DNA of 34,634 nt, from positions 1-34,634 of the forward strand of contig JABGTW010000052.1 of the NCBI GenBank assembly GCA_018646865.1. Direction: 5' to 3'. Source of the DNA: Cryomorphaceae bacterium (GTDB lineage: Bacteria; Bacteroidota; Bacteroidia; Flavobacteriales; Flavobacteriaceae). Numbering within the stretch: position 1 is the first letter of the stretch; the number at the start of each line of letters is the position of its first letter. The translations under genes and the position numbers were made by a program. The notes below the pieces were generated by a model. The model made no database searches. It was not told the DNA's origin and saw only the letters and a list, made by a program, of their open reading frames with translations. Positions 1-9,847 of the stretch are shown piece after piece.

Positions 1-801
1 AATTATTGGCATTCCATCTTCACCAGAACCAATAACAATAACTTTAGCATTAGGTGATTCAGATAATTTCAATGTTGCTTCAATTCCTTTTTCTTTAAGA
101 ATTCTATCAGTTAATGAAGCGCTTAAAATTCTATTTGCAATAGCTTTACCTTCAGCATCAATTCTTTGTCTCTCAGCTTCTTGTTCAGCTTTAACAAGTC
201 TAAATTCATATTCTAAAGATTCTTGTTCTTGAACTAATTTTCTTTCAATACCTTCTTTAATAGCAGTTGGTAATGTAACATCTCTAACTAAAACAGAGTT
301 TAGCTGAATATGTTGAGATAAAACATTATCACGTGTTTCTTCAAAAATTTCATTTTGAATTGCATCTCTTTTAGTTGAATATAATTGTTCAGGTGTATAT
401 CTTCCAACTACACTTCTTGCTACTGCTCTTATATTAGGAAGTAGAACTGAGTTTAAATAGTTTTCTCCTTTAGTTTGGTGTAAAAGACCAAGCTCATCAT
501 ATAATGGTTGATATAAAATTGATATATCTAAACTTATTTCAAGACCATTAGATGATAGTACTTGCATTCTCTCAAGAGCTTCTTGTTGTCTTACATTGTA
601 TATTACAACTCTATTCCAAGGTGCAATAATCTTAAAACCTTCTCCTTTAGGAGGAGCATCCGTAACTACACCACCGCCTAAAGTTTGAAATAGAACTCCA
701 GCTTGACCTGAGCCTATATTAACGGATGATCTAGATATAAACACGATTAGTAATAGTGATAATAAAATAATAGGTAAACCTACGTTTGGTAAATTTTTCA
801 T
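1..801 (-). CDS. SPFH/prohibitin (HflC-like) family protein, C-terminus outside window
   Basis: Manual minus-strand translation from ATG at 801: MKNLPNVGLPIILLSLLLIVFISRSSVNIGSGQAGVLFQTLGGG...NVRQQEALERMQVLSSNGLEISLDISILYQP...RSVVGRYTPEQLYSTKRDAI; N-terminal TM helix plus band-7/SPFH pattern. Open to the window edge, hence absent from the ORF track. Confidence 0.85.
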   Translation of the reverse strand, partial: MKNLPNVGLPIILLSLLLIVFISRSSVNIGSGQAGVLFQTLGGGVVTDAPPKGEGFKIIAPWNRVVIYNVRQQEALERMQVLSSNGLEISLDISILYQPLYDELGLLHQTKGENYLNSVLLPNIRAVARSVVGRYTPEQLYSTKRDAIQNEIFEETRDNVLSQHIQLNSVLVRDVTLPTAIKEGIERKLVQEQESLEYEFRLVKAEQEAERQRIDAEGKAIANRILSASLTDRILKEKGIEATLKLSESPNAKVIVIGSGEDGMPII

Positions 802-812
802 TTATATAAATA

Positions 813-1559
813 TTAAGTTAACATTCCTCCATCTACGTGAAGAACTTGCCCAGTTATATAACTAGACAGATCAGATGCAAGAAATACACACGCATTTCCA
901 ACATCGCTTGGATTACCACCTCTTTTTAGTGGAATACTTTCTTTCCAAGAATTAATAACATCCTCTGGTAAAGATTCAGTCATATCAGTTTCAATAAATC
1001 CAGGAGCTATTACATTGCTTCTGATATTTCTAGAACCAAGCTCAAGAGCTACAGATTTAGAAAAACCTATGATACCAGCTTTAGAAGCAGAATAATTTGA
1101 TTGCCCAGCATTTCCCTTAACACCAACAACTGAGCTTATATTTATAATTGAACCACTTCTTTGTTTAAGAAACGTTCTAATTGATGATTTAGTTAAATTG
1201 AATACAGATGATAGGTTTGTATTTACTACAGTGTCAAAATCTTCCTTATCCATTCTCATAAGCAGATTATCTTTCTTAATACCTGCATTATTAACTAAAA
1301 TGTCAATTTTTCCAAAATCTGAAATCACATCATCAATTAATTTTGAAGAGTCATCAAAACTTGAAGCATCACTTTTGTATGCTTTAGCTTTCACGCCCAT
1401 ATCATTTAGCTCATTGGCTAAGTTTTCAGCGGATTCTTTTGAGTTATTGTAAGTAAATGCAACATCACAACCATTTTCAGCAAATGATTGACAAATAGCT
1501 TTACCTATTCCTCTACTTCCACCTGTTACAATTGCAACTTTTGATTCTAATAATTTCAT
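813..1559 (-). CDS. fabG: 3-oxoacyl-[acyl-carrier-protein] reductase
   Basis: SDR fold: TGGSRGIGKAI, NNAG, S-Y-K catalytic set (NISSVVG...YSASKAG), C-terminal GQVLHVDGGM. Confidence 0.93.
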   Translation of the reverse strand: MKLLESKVAIVTGGSRGIGKAICQSFAENGCDVAFTYNNSKESAENLANELNDMGVKAKAYKSDASSFDDSSKLIDDVISDFGKIDILVNNAGIKKDNLLMRMDKEDFDTVVNTNLSSVFNLTKSSIRTFLKQRSGSIINISSVVGVKGNAGQSNYSASKAGIIGFSKSVALELGSRNIRSNVIAPGFIETDMTESLPEDVINSWKESIPLKRGGNPSDVGNACVFLASDLSSYITGQVLHVDGGMLT

Positions 1560-2431
1560 TAGCTTAAAATTTCTTTAACAGATTTACCTATATCTGCAGG
1601 AGAATCTACAACTATTATTCCTGATTCACGCATAATTCTCTTTTTTGCAGAAGCTGTATCATCTTTACCTCCAATAATAGCTCCAGCATGACCCATTTTT
1701 CTGCCTTTTGGAGCAGTCTCTCCAGCAATAAAACCAACTACAGGTTTCTTGTTACCGTTATCTTTAATCCATCTTGCAGCATCTATTTCAAGTTGACCCC
1801 CAATCTCACCTATTAATACTATAATATTAGTTTCCTCATCAGCCATAAATAATTGTACAGAATCTAAAAGTGTTGTGCCGATTATTGGATCACCCCCTAC
1901 TCCTATAGCTGTAGAAATTCCATATCCAGATTTGACTACTTGATCTGCGGCTTCATATGTAAGAGTACCAGATTTTGAAACAATACCTACATTTCCTTTT
2001 TTAAATACAAATCCTGGCATAATACCAATTTTTGCTTCTTCAGGAGTAATTATTCCAGGACAATTTGGACCAATTAGCCTTATGTTTTTACCTTCAATGT
2101 AGGAAACCACCTTAGTCATGTCACCAATAGGAATTCCTTCAGTAATGGTTACTATGGTCTTAATATTTGATTCTGCTGCTTCCATTATAGCATCTGCAGC
2201 AAACATAGGAGGTACAAAAATTATCGAAGTATTAATATCTTCTGAACTTAAAGCATCTATTACACTGTTATATACGGGCCTACCAAGGTGTTTAGTACCA
2301 CCTTTACCTGGTGTGACACCACATACAACATTAGTTCCATATTCAATCATTTGCTCAGAGTGAAAAGTACCTTCGCTTCCTGTAAAACCTTGAACTAAAA
2401 CTTTAGAGTTTTTGTTGACTATAATACTCAT
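1559..2431 (-). CDS. sucD: Succinyl-CoA ligase (ADP-forming) alpha subunit
   Basis: VLVQGFTGSEGTFHSEQM, GPNCPGIITP, GHAGAIIGG phospho-histidine motif. Confidence 0.95.
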   Translation of the reverse strand: MSIIVNKNSKVLVQGFTGSEGTFHSEQMIEYGTNVVCGVTPGKGGTKHLGRPVYNSVIDALSSEDINTSIIFVPPMFAADAIMEAAESNIKTIVTITEGIPIGDMTKVVSYIEGKNIRLIGPNCPGIITPEEAKIGIMPGFVFKKGNVGIVSKSGTLTYEAADQVVKSGYGISTAIGVGGDPIIGTTLLDSVQLFMADEETNIIVLIGEIGGQLEIDAARWIKDNGNKKPVVGFIAGETAPKGRKMGHAGAIIGGKDDTASAKKRIMRESGIIVVDSPADIGKSVKEILS

Positions 2432-2450
2432 TTAGTAATTTTTGACAAAT

Positions 2451-3014
2451 TTATTTTATTCTTTCGATATACTGTCCTTTTTCAGTATCAATTTTTACTT
2501 TATCTCCTTCATTAATAAATAAAGGGACATTAATTGAAGCTCCTGTTTCTAAAGTAGCTGGTTTAGTGGCATTTGTGGCAGTATTTCCTTTAATACCAGG
2601 TTCAGTATGAGTAACTTCAAGGACTACACTTAAAGGCATATCAACAGATAAAGGATTGTTGTCTTCTGTGTTAATAATAATTGTAACATTCTCTCCTTCT
2701 TTTAATAATCCTGGATGATCAATTTTATTTTTATCTATAGTTATTTGATTATAATCTTCAGTATTCATGAAATGAAAATGATCTGAGTCATTATATAAAA
2801 ACTGATATTTACTTGTTACAACTGTAACTTCTTCAATCTTATGACCTGACGGAAAGGTATTATCTAGGACTTTACCATTCGTGACACTTTTAAGTTTTGT
2901 TCTAACAAAAGCTGGTCCTTTTCCAGGTTTAACATGCAGGAATTCAATTACCTTATAAATATCATGATTATACTTAATGCATAAACCTTTTCTAATGTCA
3001 CTTGTGCTTGCCAT
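2451..3014 (-). CDS. efp: Elongation factor P
   Basis: KPGKGPAFVRTKLK motif, 187 aa, C-terminal INEGDKVKIDTEKGQYIERI. Confidence 0.95.
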   Translation of the reverse strand: MASTSDIRKGLCIKYNHDIYKVIEFLHVKPGKGPAFVRTKLKSVTNGKVLDNTFPSGHKIEEVTVVTSKYQFLYNDSDHFHFMNTEDYNQITIDKNKIDHPGLLKEGENVTIIINTEDNNPLSVDMPLSVVLEVTHTEPGIKGNTATNATKPATLETGASINVPLFINEGDKVKIDTEKGQYIERIK

Positions 3015-3017
3015 ATA

Positions 3018-3803
3018 CTAATTTTTTTGAAAGTAACCTTTCATTATACCTCTTTGTGAATTATCAATAAACTGAATTATTTCATCTCTTTCAGGAGTAG
3101 CATTAAGTTCAGCTTGAATAATCTCCATAGCTTGGGTATTATTATACTTCTTTTGATAAAGTATTCTGTAAATATTTTGAATTTCATGAACCTTTTTACT
3201 GTCAAAACCTCTTCTTCTTAAACCTACTGAATTTATCCCAACATATGATAAAGGTTCTCTGGCAGCTTTAACATATGGTGGAACATCTTTTCTTACTAAA
3301 GACCCTCCAGCTACAAATGAATGAGAACCAATTTGACAAAACTGATGAACTGCAACAAATCCAGAAAGTATAACATACTCACCAACGGTTATATGACCCG
3401 CTAGGGTACTATTATTTGAAAATATACAGTTATCACCCACAATACAATCATGAGCTATATGAGAATAGGCCATAATTAAACAATTTTTACCAATTATAGT
3501 TGTATCTCTTTCCTTAGTTCCTCTATTTATGGTTACACATTCTCTAATTGTAGTATTATCACCTATTTCACAAATTGAATCTTCACCTTCAAATTTTAAA
3601 TCTTGTGGAGTCCCCGAAATAACAGATCCAGGATAAATAAAACAATTTCTACCAATTCTAGCACCTTCCATTATGGTAACATTAGATCCGATCCAAGTAC
3701 CTTCTCCAATTTCTACATTATTACTAATTGTAGTGAATGGTTCAACTACAACATTTTTTGCAATTTTTGCACCTGGATGAACGTATGCTAATGGTTGATT
3801 CAT
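3018..3803 (-). CDS. lpxA: UDP-N-acetylglucosamine acyltransferase
   Basis: Left-handed beta-helix hexapeptide repeats; IHPGAKI-like start, SHIAHDCIVGDNCI, HQFCQIG. Confidence 0.93.
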   Translation of the reverse strand: MNQPLAYVHPGAKIAKNVVVEPFTTISNNVEIGEGTWIGSNVTIMEGARIGRNCFIYPGSVISGTPQDLKFEGEDSICEIGDNTTIRECVTINRGTKERDTTIIGKNCLIMAYSHIAHDCIVGDNCIFSNNSTLAGHITVGEYVILSGFVAVHQFCQIGSHSFVAGGSLVRKDVPPYVKAAREPLSYVGINSVGLRRRGFDSKKVHEIQNIYRILYQKKYNNTQAMEIIQAELNATPERDEIIQFIDNSQRGIMKGYFQKN

Positions 3804-5206
3804 AATTGATTTTTTTTAATAATTTTTGCCATAAACTCTCCTTCACTTTTAATTTTATCTCCAACAAAAGTTTGACCGTGCATATGGATAATACCTCTTC
3901 TAATAGGAGAAATAAGCTCTAATTTACAAATAAGTATATCACCTGGCACTACTGTGTCTTTAAACTTACATTTATCCATTTTCATAAAGAATGTAAGATA
4001 ATTCTCAGGATCTGGAACTGTATTTAAAACTAAAACACCTCCTGCTTGAGCCATAAACTCTACCTGTAGAACTCCAGGCATAACTGGTGCGCCTGGAAAA
4101 TGACCTTTAACCCAGGACTCTGTATGTTCTACTCTTCTAAGTCCAATAACATGAGATTCTGACAATTCCAGTACTTCATCTATTAATAAAAAAGGAGGTC
4201 TGTGAGGAATTACATTCATTATTTGACCTGAATCCATCAACGGCTTCTTGTCAAAATCTAACTCTGGTAAAATATTTTTTCTATCAGCTTTTATCATTTC
4301 ACTAACCTTTTGTGCAAATTTAGCATTAACTGTATGGCCCGGTTTTTCCGCAATAACCTTTCCCCTAATTTTCATACCAATTAGTGCAAGGTCACCTATA
4401 ACATCTAAAAGTTTATGTCTGGCAGCTTCATTAGGATAGTGAAGACTTAAGTTATCAAGTATTCCATTAGGTGTAACAGATATAGAGTCTTTATTGAAAG
4501 CCTTTTTAAGTCTATCCATATTACTATTAGCAAGAGGCTTATCTACGTAAACAATTGCATTATTTAAATCACCACCCTTAATTAATCCATGCTCAAGAAG
4601 TGTTTCTAATTCATGAAGAAAACTGAATGTTCTTGCAGAAGATATTTCATTTTTAAAATCACTTATATTCTTAATTGAGGCTGTTTGAGTTCCTAAAACC
4701 TTTGTATTGAAATCAATTTTAGTATCAATTCTATATTTTTCATCTGGTATTATTGATATATTACTTCCTGTTTCTTCACACTCAAATGAAATCTTTTTAG
4801 ATGGAATAAATTCTTCTCTTAGAGCATTTTGTTCAACTATTTTAGCTTCTTCAATAGCTTTAATGAAAAATTTTGAAGAACCATCCATTATAGGAACCTC
4901 AGCTCCATCCATGCATATATAACAGTTATCAATATCCAATCCAGTTAATGCAGCTAAAACATGTTCAGAAGTATGAATTCTAAATTTACCATTATCAAGA
5001 TTAGTTCCCCTATCTGTGTTTGAAATAAACTTGATATGAGCTTGGATAGAATTTTCACCGCTTATATCTTCCCTTATAAATACTAGTCCTGTGTTAGAAG
5101 GTGCAGGTTTAAATATTAGATTGACATGTTCTCCAGTATGCAAGCCTACGCCGTTTAGTGAAGATTCTTTAGAAATTGTTTTTTGGGGGACAGTTCTTCT
5201 TATCAT
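3800..5206 (-). CDS. lpxC-fabZ: Bifunctional UDP-3-O-acyl-GlcNAc deacetylase / 3-hydroxyacyl-ACP dehydratase (LpxC-FabZ fusion)
   Basis: LpxC: HTSEHVLAALTGLDIDNC, HKLLDVIGDLALIG, KPGHTVNAKF; FabZ: IPHRPPFLLIDEV, GHFPGAPVMPGVLQVEFMAQAGG in one reading frame. Confidence 0.95.
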   Translation of the reverse strand: MIRRTVPQKTISKESSLNGVGLHTGEHVNLIFKPAPSNTGLVFIREDISGENSIQAHIKFISNTDRGTNLDNGKFRIHTSEHVLAALTGLDIDNCYICMDGAEVPIMDGSSKFFIKAIEEAKIVEQNALREEFIPSKKISFECEETGSNISIIPDEKYRIDTKIDFNTKVLGTQTASIKNISDFKNEISSARTFSFLHELETLLEHGLIKGGDLNNAIVYVDKPLANSNMDRLKKAFNKDSISVTPNGILDNLSLHYPNEAARHKLLDVIGDLALIGMKIRGKVIAEKPGHTVNAKFAQKVSEMIKADRKNILPELDFDKKPLMDSGQIMNVIPHRPPFLLIDEVLELSESHVIGLRRVEHTESWVKGHFPGAPVMPGVLQVEFMAQAGGVLVLNTVPDPENYLTFFMKMDKCKFKDTVVPGDILICKLELISPIRRGIIHMHGQTFVGDKIKSEGEFMAKIIKKNQL

Positions 5207-6213
5207 CAGTCTTTTTTATCAATTTTCTTTACTATTTCTGGTAAGTTTTTAAAATGAACATAGGATTTGTTGTAATTCATATAAGAAATAGCGGGTGTTC
5301 CTGTGATTCTAGCGTTACTTTCTACGTCTGAAGTGACTCCAGCTTGAGCTTGTATTTTAACATTATCTCCAATCTTTAAATGTCCGATGATTCCTACTTG
5401 TCCTCCAATCATACAATTCTTTCCAATTTTGGTTGATCCAGCTATACCGGATTGAGCAGCTATTGCTGTATTCTCACCAATTTCAACATTATGTGCAATT
5501 TGAATTTGATTGTCAAGTTTTACACCATTACTGATAATTGTTGAGCCTAATGTGGCTCTATCTATTGTAGAATTTGAACCTATTTCAACATTGTCCCCAA
5601 TTATTACATTTCCTGTTTGAGGTATTTTTTTATAACTACCATCATCATTAGGTGCAAATCCAAAACCATCTGATCCAATTGAGCATGAACTATGAATTAT
5701 ACAATTTTTACCAATTTTAGTATCATCTAATATTTTTACACCTGGATAAATCATTGACCCTTCTCCTATCTTGACATTGTCTCCAATAAAAACTTGATTT
5801 TCAATAATACAATTATCTGCTATTATTGAGTTTTTTCCAACAGTTGAAAAAGATCCAATAAATGCGGAGTCTGATATTTTTGATGATTTATCAATAACAG
5901 TTAAATCACTTATTCCTTTTCTATCTGATTGATTTTTATTAAATAACTCGAGGATAGTTGTAAAAGAAGAATATGGATCCTTTACTTTGATCAAAGTAAT
6001 TTGAATTTTTTCAGTTGGTTTAAAATCATTGGAAACAATTGCTGCAGATGCATTAGTTGAATATATATACTCTGTATACTTAGGGTTAGCAAGGAAAGTT
6101 AATGAACCTTTTGAGCCTTCCTCAATTTTAGAAATACTTGTTATAACAGCATCTCTGTTACCAATTACAGTTCCATTAATTTGATCAGCAATTTGTCCGG
6201 TAGTGAAATTCAT
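5206..6213 (-). CDS. lpxD: UDP-3-O-(3-hydroxyacyl)glucosamine N-acyltransferase
   Basis: N-terminal LpxD domain ([17 protein letters not shown]) plus hexapeptide repeats, [27 protein letters not shown]. Confidence 0.94.
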   Translation of the reverse strand: MNFTTGQIADQINGTVIGNRDAVITSISKIEEGSKGSLTFLANPKYTEYIYSTNASAAIVSNDFKPTEKIQITLIKVKDPYSSFTTILELFNKNQSDRKGISDLTVIDKSSKISDSAFIGSFSTVGKNSIIADNCIIENQVFIGDNVKIGEGSMIYPGVKILDDTKIGKNCIIHSSCSIGSDGFGFAPNDDGSYKKIPQTGNVIIGDNVEIGSNSTIDRATLGSTIISNGVKLDNQIQIAHNVEIGENTAIAAQSGIAGSTKIGKNCMIGGQVGIIGHLKIGDNVKIQAQAGVTSDVESNARITGTPAISYMNYNKSYVHFKNLPEIVKKIDKKD

Positions 6214-6218
6214 ATCTG

Positions 6219-6226
6219 CAAAATTA
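6219..6226 (-). promoter_or_regulatory. Candidate Bacteroidota -7 element (TAATTTTG) for lpxD
   Basis: Minus-strand TAATTTTG fits TAnnTTTG, followed by CAGAT then ATG. Confidence 0.4.
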
Positions 6227-6264
6227 AAAAATTATGACAAATGCCTTAATTTAGCAACATTAAT

Positions 6265-6672
6265 ATGAAGATTAAATTTCAATTAAATCAATTAAGTAAG
6301 GTTGCGACTAATGTTTTAAAAAATATTGAAAAAAATATTGTTTTAATTAGTGGAGAAATGGGTGCAGGTAAAACTACTCTAATCAAAGAAGTCCTTAAAG
6401 GATTGAATGTTGTGGATAATATCTCAAGTCCAACATTTTCAATAATTAATGAGTACAAAACAAGTAATGACGATATAATTTACCATATTGATCTTTATAG
6501 GATTAAAAATATTAACGAAATTGAAGGGATTGGCTTATTTGAATACTTAGAGTCCGGTAATTCATGTTTTATTGAATGGGGTGATATAATCGAAGAAATT
6601 ATCGATTCAGATTTTAATAAATTTATAATCTCAAAAGAGAATGATTCACGAATAATAAAAAAAATTAAATGA
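6265..6672 (+). CDS. tsaE: tRNA threonylcarbamoyladenosine biosynthesis ATPase TsaE
   Basis: Walker A GEMGAGKTTLIK; SSPTFSIINEY; HIDLYRI; EWGD. Confidence 0.92.
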   Translation: MKIKFQLNQLSKVATNVLKNIEKNIVLISGEMGAGKTTLIKEVLKGLNVVDNISSPTFSIINEYKTSNDDIIYHIDLYRIKNINEIEGIGLFEYLESGNSCFIEWGDIIEEIIDSDFNKFIISKENDSRIIKKIK

Positions 6673-7001
6673 GCTTTTTGAAAAGATTATATTATTACTC
6701 TACAGGATTTATCATCGGTATATTTTTTCTCTTTTTTATATTTAATGGGAAAAGAACATCATGTAATTATGGTCCAAGTGCAAGAGTTATAGATAATATA
6801 ATTTCAAAAGAGTTGATATTAAAATCAACTAATGACTCCATAGATAGTAATGAGCTAATTGATATTATTTCAAATGGTAAAGTGATATTTAATAAGAGTG
6901 AGCCAAACCAAAAACCCTGTGGTATTTACTTTATTAAGTCAGATTCTATAAATTTTATGATTACTAATTGTGAGGATAGTGCAACTGTAGAAGTTAAATA
7001 G
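6669..7001 (+). CDS. DUF4258-like small membrane-anchored protein
   Basis: N-terminal TM helix followed by FNGKRTSCNYGPSARVIDNI, typical of a short Bacteroidota family; overlaps tsaE stop by 4 nt. Confidence 0.7.
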   Translation: MSFLKRLYYYSTGFIIGIFFLFFIFNGKRTSCNYGPSARVIDNIISKELILKSTNDSIDSNELIDIISNGKVIFNKSEPNQKPCGIYFIKSDSINFMITNCEDSATVEVK

Positions 7002-8157
7002 ATTTTCTTCTCTTTAATTCGGTTTTAATTAATTCTAATTCTCTTGATGTTTGCCCTTTAACGGAGGTGTTTTCTTCTGCTCTTCTTATTAAATATGGGA
7101 TAACCTCCTTAATTGGTCCAAATGGAAGATATTTTATAGCATTAAAGCCCTTGTTAGCTAGATTAAAGGAAATGTTATCACTCATTCCATATAACTGGCC
7201 AAACCAAATTTTTGAATTATTCTTATTTATATTATTGAGTTTCATTATATCAATGATTTTGTATATACTTTCTTCGTTGTGAGTTCCTGAGAAGAGGGAG
7301 AATATATTTAAGTTTGATAAAATGAATGAAGCTCCATTATTGAAATTTGTATCAGTTAAATTTTTTGAGTCACATATAGGTGATTTGTAATTATTCTTAA
7401 TTGCTCTTTTATTCTCTTGCTCAATATATGCTCCCCTAACTAGCTTAATACCTATAAAGAATTTTTCTTTTTCAGCAATATTTTTTAATCTATTAAGATA
7501 ATTTAGTCTGTCATGCCTATACATTTGAGCTGTATTATAGATAATAGCTTCATGTTTGTTATATTTCATCATCATTTTCAAAACTATTTCATCTATAGGA
7601 TCTTGAATCCAAGATTCTTCGGCGTCAACTAGCATTTTTACACCTTTTTTATGAGCCAGATTACAAATGGTATCAAATCTTTCAAGTGCTTTGCCATATA
7701 ATTCATTTTCTTTTTCATCTAAAATTTTCTTTTCTGAAACCTTTTGGAGAATCTTAGAGTTAGCTATAGCTGTTGGCTTAAAAACAGTAAAATCAATAAT
7801 ATTATTTTTTGCAACAAATTCGATTGAATTTAAAACTTCCTTCAAGGATAAATCATAAGATTTCTCATTCTCTAGACCTTCCACTGAATAAGAAAGATAA
7901 CTTTTAACATTCTTGTCATAAAGTCTTTGAACAGTTTCAAAAGAATCATCTAAGGATTCACCTGAACAAAATTGCTCAAAGACTGTTCTTTTTACTAAAA
8001 ATAGAATAGGTAATCTTAGTTTTAGTGCAATTTGAAGGGCTTTCTTACCAATATTTGTAAGAGATTTATTTGATATAATTCTAAACAAAAAGTAAGCTTT
8101 TTTTAATTCAAAATTTGATTTAAGAGTAAAACCGTTTTTAGTATTGTCTAAAAGCAT
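6994..8157 (-). CDS. Proline dehydrogenase (monofunctional)
   Basis: GIKLVRGAYIEQE, YGMSDNISFNLA, KYLPFGPIKEVIPYLIRRAEENTS; likely start is ATG at 8157 (MLLDNTKNGFTLKSNFELKKAYFLF); track start 8193 also possible. Confidence 0.9.
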   Translation of the reverse strand: MLLDNTKNGFTLKSNFELKKAYFLFRIISNKSLTNIGKKALQIALKLRLPILFLVKRTVFEQFCSGESLDDSFETVQRLYDKNVKSYLSYSVEGLENEKSYDLSLKEVLNSIEFVAKNNIIDFTVFKPTAIANSKILQKVSEKKILDEKENELYGKALERFDTICNLAHKKGVKMLVDAEESWIQDPIDEIVLKMMMKYNKHEAIIYNTAQMYRHDRLNYLNRLKNIAEKEKFFIGIKLVRGAYIEQENKRAIKNNYKSPICDSKNLTDTNFNNGASFILSNLNIFSLFSGTHNEESIYKIIDIMKLNNINKNNSKIWFGQLYGMSDNISFNLANKGFNAIKYLPFGPIKEVIPYLIRRAEENTSVKGQTSRELELIKTELKRRKSI

Positions 8158-8202
8158 AAAATAAATACCTAATTTTGAAGTAAAATTAATCAAAATTAAT
8201 TA

Positions 8203-9237
8203 ATGAAAATAGATCAATACTCATTACTGAAAGAAAAATTAAGCTCCAATAAATTTTCTTCGATATTTGTTTTAGTAGATGATAATACTAATAAATTTTG
8301 TTTAGATATTTTTCTTGAAAAAACTAAGATTAAACAGTTTAAGAAGATAATAATTAATCCAGGTGAGCAAAACAAGAATATAGATACTTGTCTAATTATA
8401 TGGGACAAGCTTAATACGCATAAAGCTGACAGAAAATCTTTAATTATTAATTTGGGTGGAGGTGTATTAACTGATATAGGGGGATTTGTTGCATCTACAT
8501 ATCTAAGAGGGATAAATTTTATCAACGTCCCAACCACACTACTTGGAATGGTTGATGCTGCTCATGGAGGTAAAACTGGTATTGATTTTAAATTATTAAA
8601 AAATCAAATTGGAGTTTTTAATGATCCTTTAGAGGTAATACTTGATAGTGATTATCTTACAACTCTCTCTAAAGATGAATTTCTAAATGGGTATGCAGAA
8701 GTGTTTAAGCATAGTTTACTTACTGATAAAAATGATCTTAATTTTAATTCACTTATAAAACTAGATTTTTATAAAGATGTAGGTTATATAATTGATAAAT
8801 ACTCTCAAATTAAAAAAGAAGTTGTTCAAAAAGATAGATTTGAATCTAATCATAGAAAAATTCTAAATCTTGGTCATACTATTGGCCATGCTATTGAGTC
8901 ATATTCATACAAATCATCAGAAATAAATGAACTTAAGCATGGAGAAGCTATAATAATTGGTTTAATTACTGAATTATACATTTCTCACAAACAGTTAAAT
9001 TTCCCACTATCTGATCTAGTAAATGTGAAAAAAAATGTTTTAAAATATTTTAAGACAGTTGATCTTTCTGACAAGGATATTGAAGAGATTCATAATCTAA
9101 TGATCTATGACAAGAAAAACGAAGGAAGTAAAATTAACTTTGTTTTATTGAAATCAATTGGAGAACCTTTAATTGACCAGGAGACTAGTAAAGAGCTTTT
9201 TGTAGAATCCTTTAAATTCTATAATAGTAGTTTATAG
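8203..9237 (+). CDS. aroB: 3-dehydroquinate synthase
   Basis: NLGGGVLTDIGGFVASTYLRGINFINVPTTLLGMVDAAHGGKTGIDF; HGEAIIIG. Confidence 0.95.
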   Translation: MKIDQYSLLKEKLSSNKFSSIFVLVDDNTNKFCLDIFLEKTKIKQFKKIIINPGEQNKNIDTCLIIWDKLNTHKADRKSLIINLGGGVLTDIGGFVASTYLRGINFINVPTTLLGMVDAAHGGKTGIDFKLLKNQIGVFNDPLEVILDSDYLTTLSKDEFLNGYAEVFKHSLLTDKNDLNFNSLIKLDFYKDVGYIIDKYSQIKKEVVQKDRFESNHRKILNLGHTIGHAIESYSYKSSEINELKHGEAIIIGLITELYISHKQLNFPLSDLVNVKKNVLKYFKTVDLSDKDIEEIHNLMIYDKKNEGSKINFVLLKSIGEPLIDQETSKELFVESFKFYNSSL

Positions 9238-9705
9238 TTCTTGGAATATATTTTTCATCAATCTCTTTTTATCATTAATACTTTCCTCAAGTGAGATCAT
9301 TGTTTCAGTTCTTAAGACTCCTTCGACGTCATCAATAGAAAAGATAATATCTCTAGCGTGTTCAGTTCCTTTAGCTCTAATCTTACAAAAAATATTGTAT
9401 TTACCTGTTGTTATATGAGCAACAGTGATGTAAGGTTTCTTTTTAAGTTCCTCAATTATTTCATAAGTTCTTTTTGATCGATCTATTAATATACCTACAT
9501 AGGCTATGAAGTTATATCCAAGCTTTTTATAGTCTAATGTTAAAGATGATCCTTTTATAATTGCAAGGTCTTCCATTTTTTTAACTCTAACATGAACTGT
9601 TCCAGCTGATATTAAAAGTCTTTTAGCTATATCTGTAAAAGGTGTTCTCGTATTGTCTATTAAAATATCAAGTATTTTTCTGTCGACGTCATCTAATTTT
9701 TGCAT
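9232..9705 (-). CDS. Lrp/AsnC family transcriptional regulator
   Basis: LDDVDRKILDILIDNTRTPFTDIAKRLLISAGTVHVRVKKME HTH plus RAM-domain-like C-terminus. Confidence 0.93.
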   Translation of the reverse strand: MQKLDDVDRKILDILIDNTRTPFTDIAKRLLISAGTVHVRVKKMEDLAIIKGSSLTLDYKKLGYNFIAYVGILIDRSKRTYEIIEELKKKPYITVAHITTGKYNIFCKIRAKGTEHARDIIFSIDDVEGVLRTETMISLEESINDKKRLMKNIFQEL

Positions 9706-9815
9706 TTTTTGTTTGGTGTATATGCTAAAATATTAAATTTTTGAAATGTTTAAAGCTTTTTACATGAATTTCATTTCCGATTTAGTCATTTTATCAATCC
9801 TTTTTTAATGATTTA

Positions 9816-9847
9816 TTTGTTAGTTTTACAAATGTTTCTTATGTTTA
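9816..9847 (+). promoter_or_regulatory. Candidate promoter for XRE-lipoprotein pair
   Basis: TTTG (9816-9819), 20-nt spacer, TATGTTTA (9840-9847); one mismatch to TAnnTTTG. Confidence 0.35.

Noticed and set aside
1198-1452. Plus-strand 84-aa ORF inside fabG, and similar antisense ORFs at 2118, 3603, 4248, 4707, 7067, 7667, 8214, 14135, 17868, 19069, 20200, 23547, 26259, 30791, 32884
   Set aside because: All lie antisense within confidently assigned genes and have low-complexity S/I/F/L-rich translations typical of reverse-complement shadow ORFs.
8195-8204. ATTAATTAAT palindrome over the aroB start codon
   Set aside because: Low-complexity AT sequence; expected by chance at this base composition.
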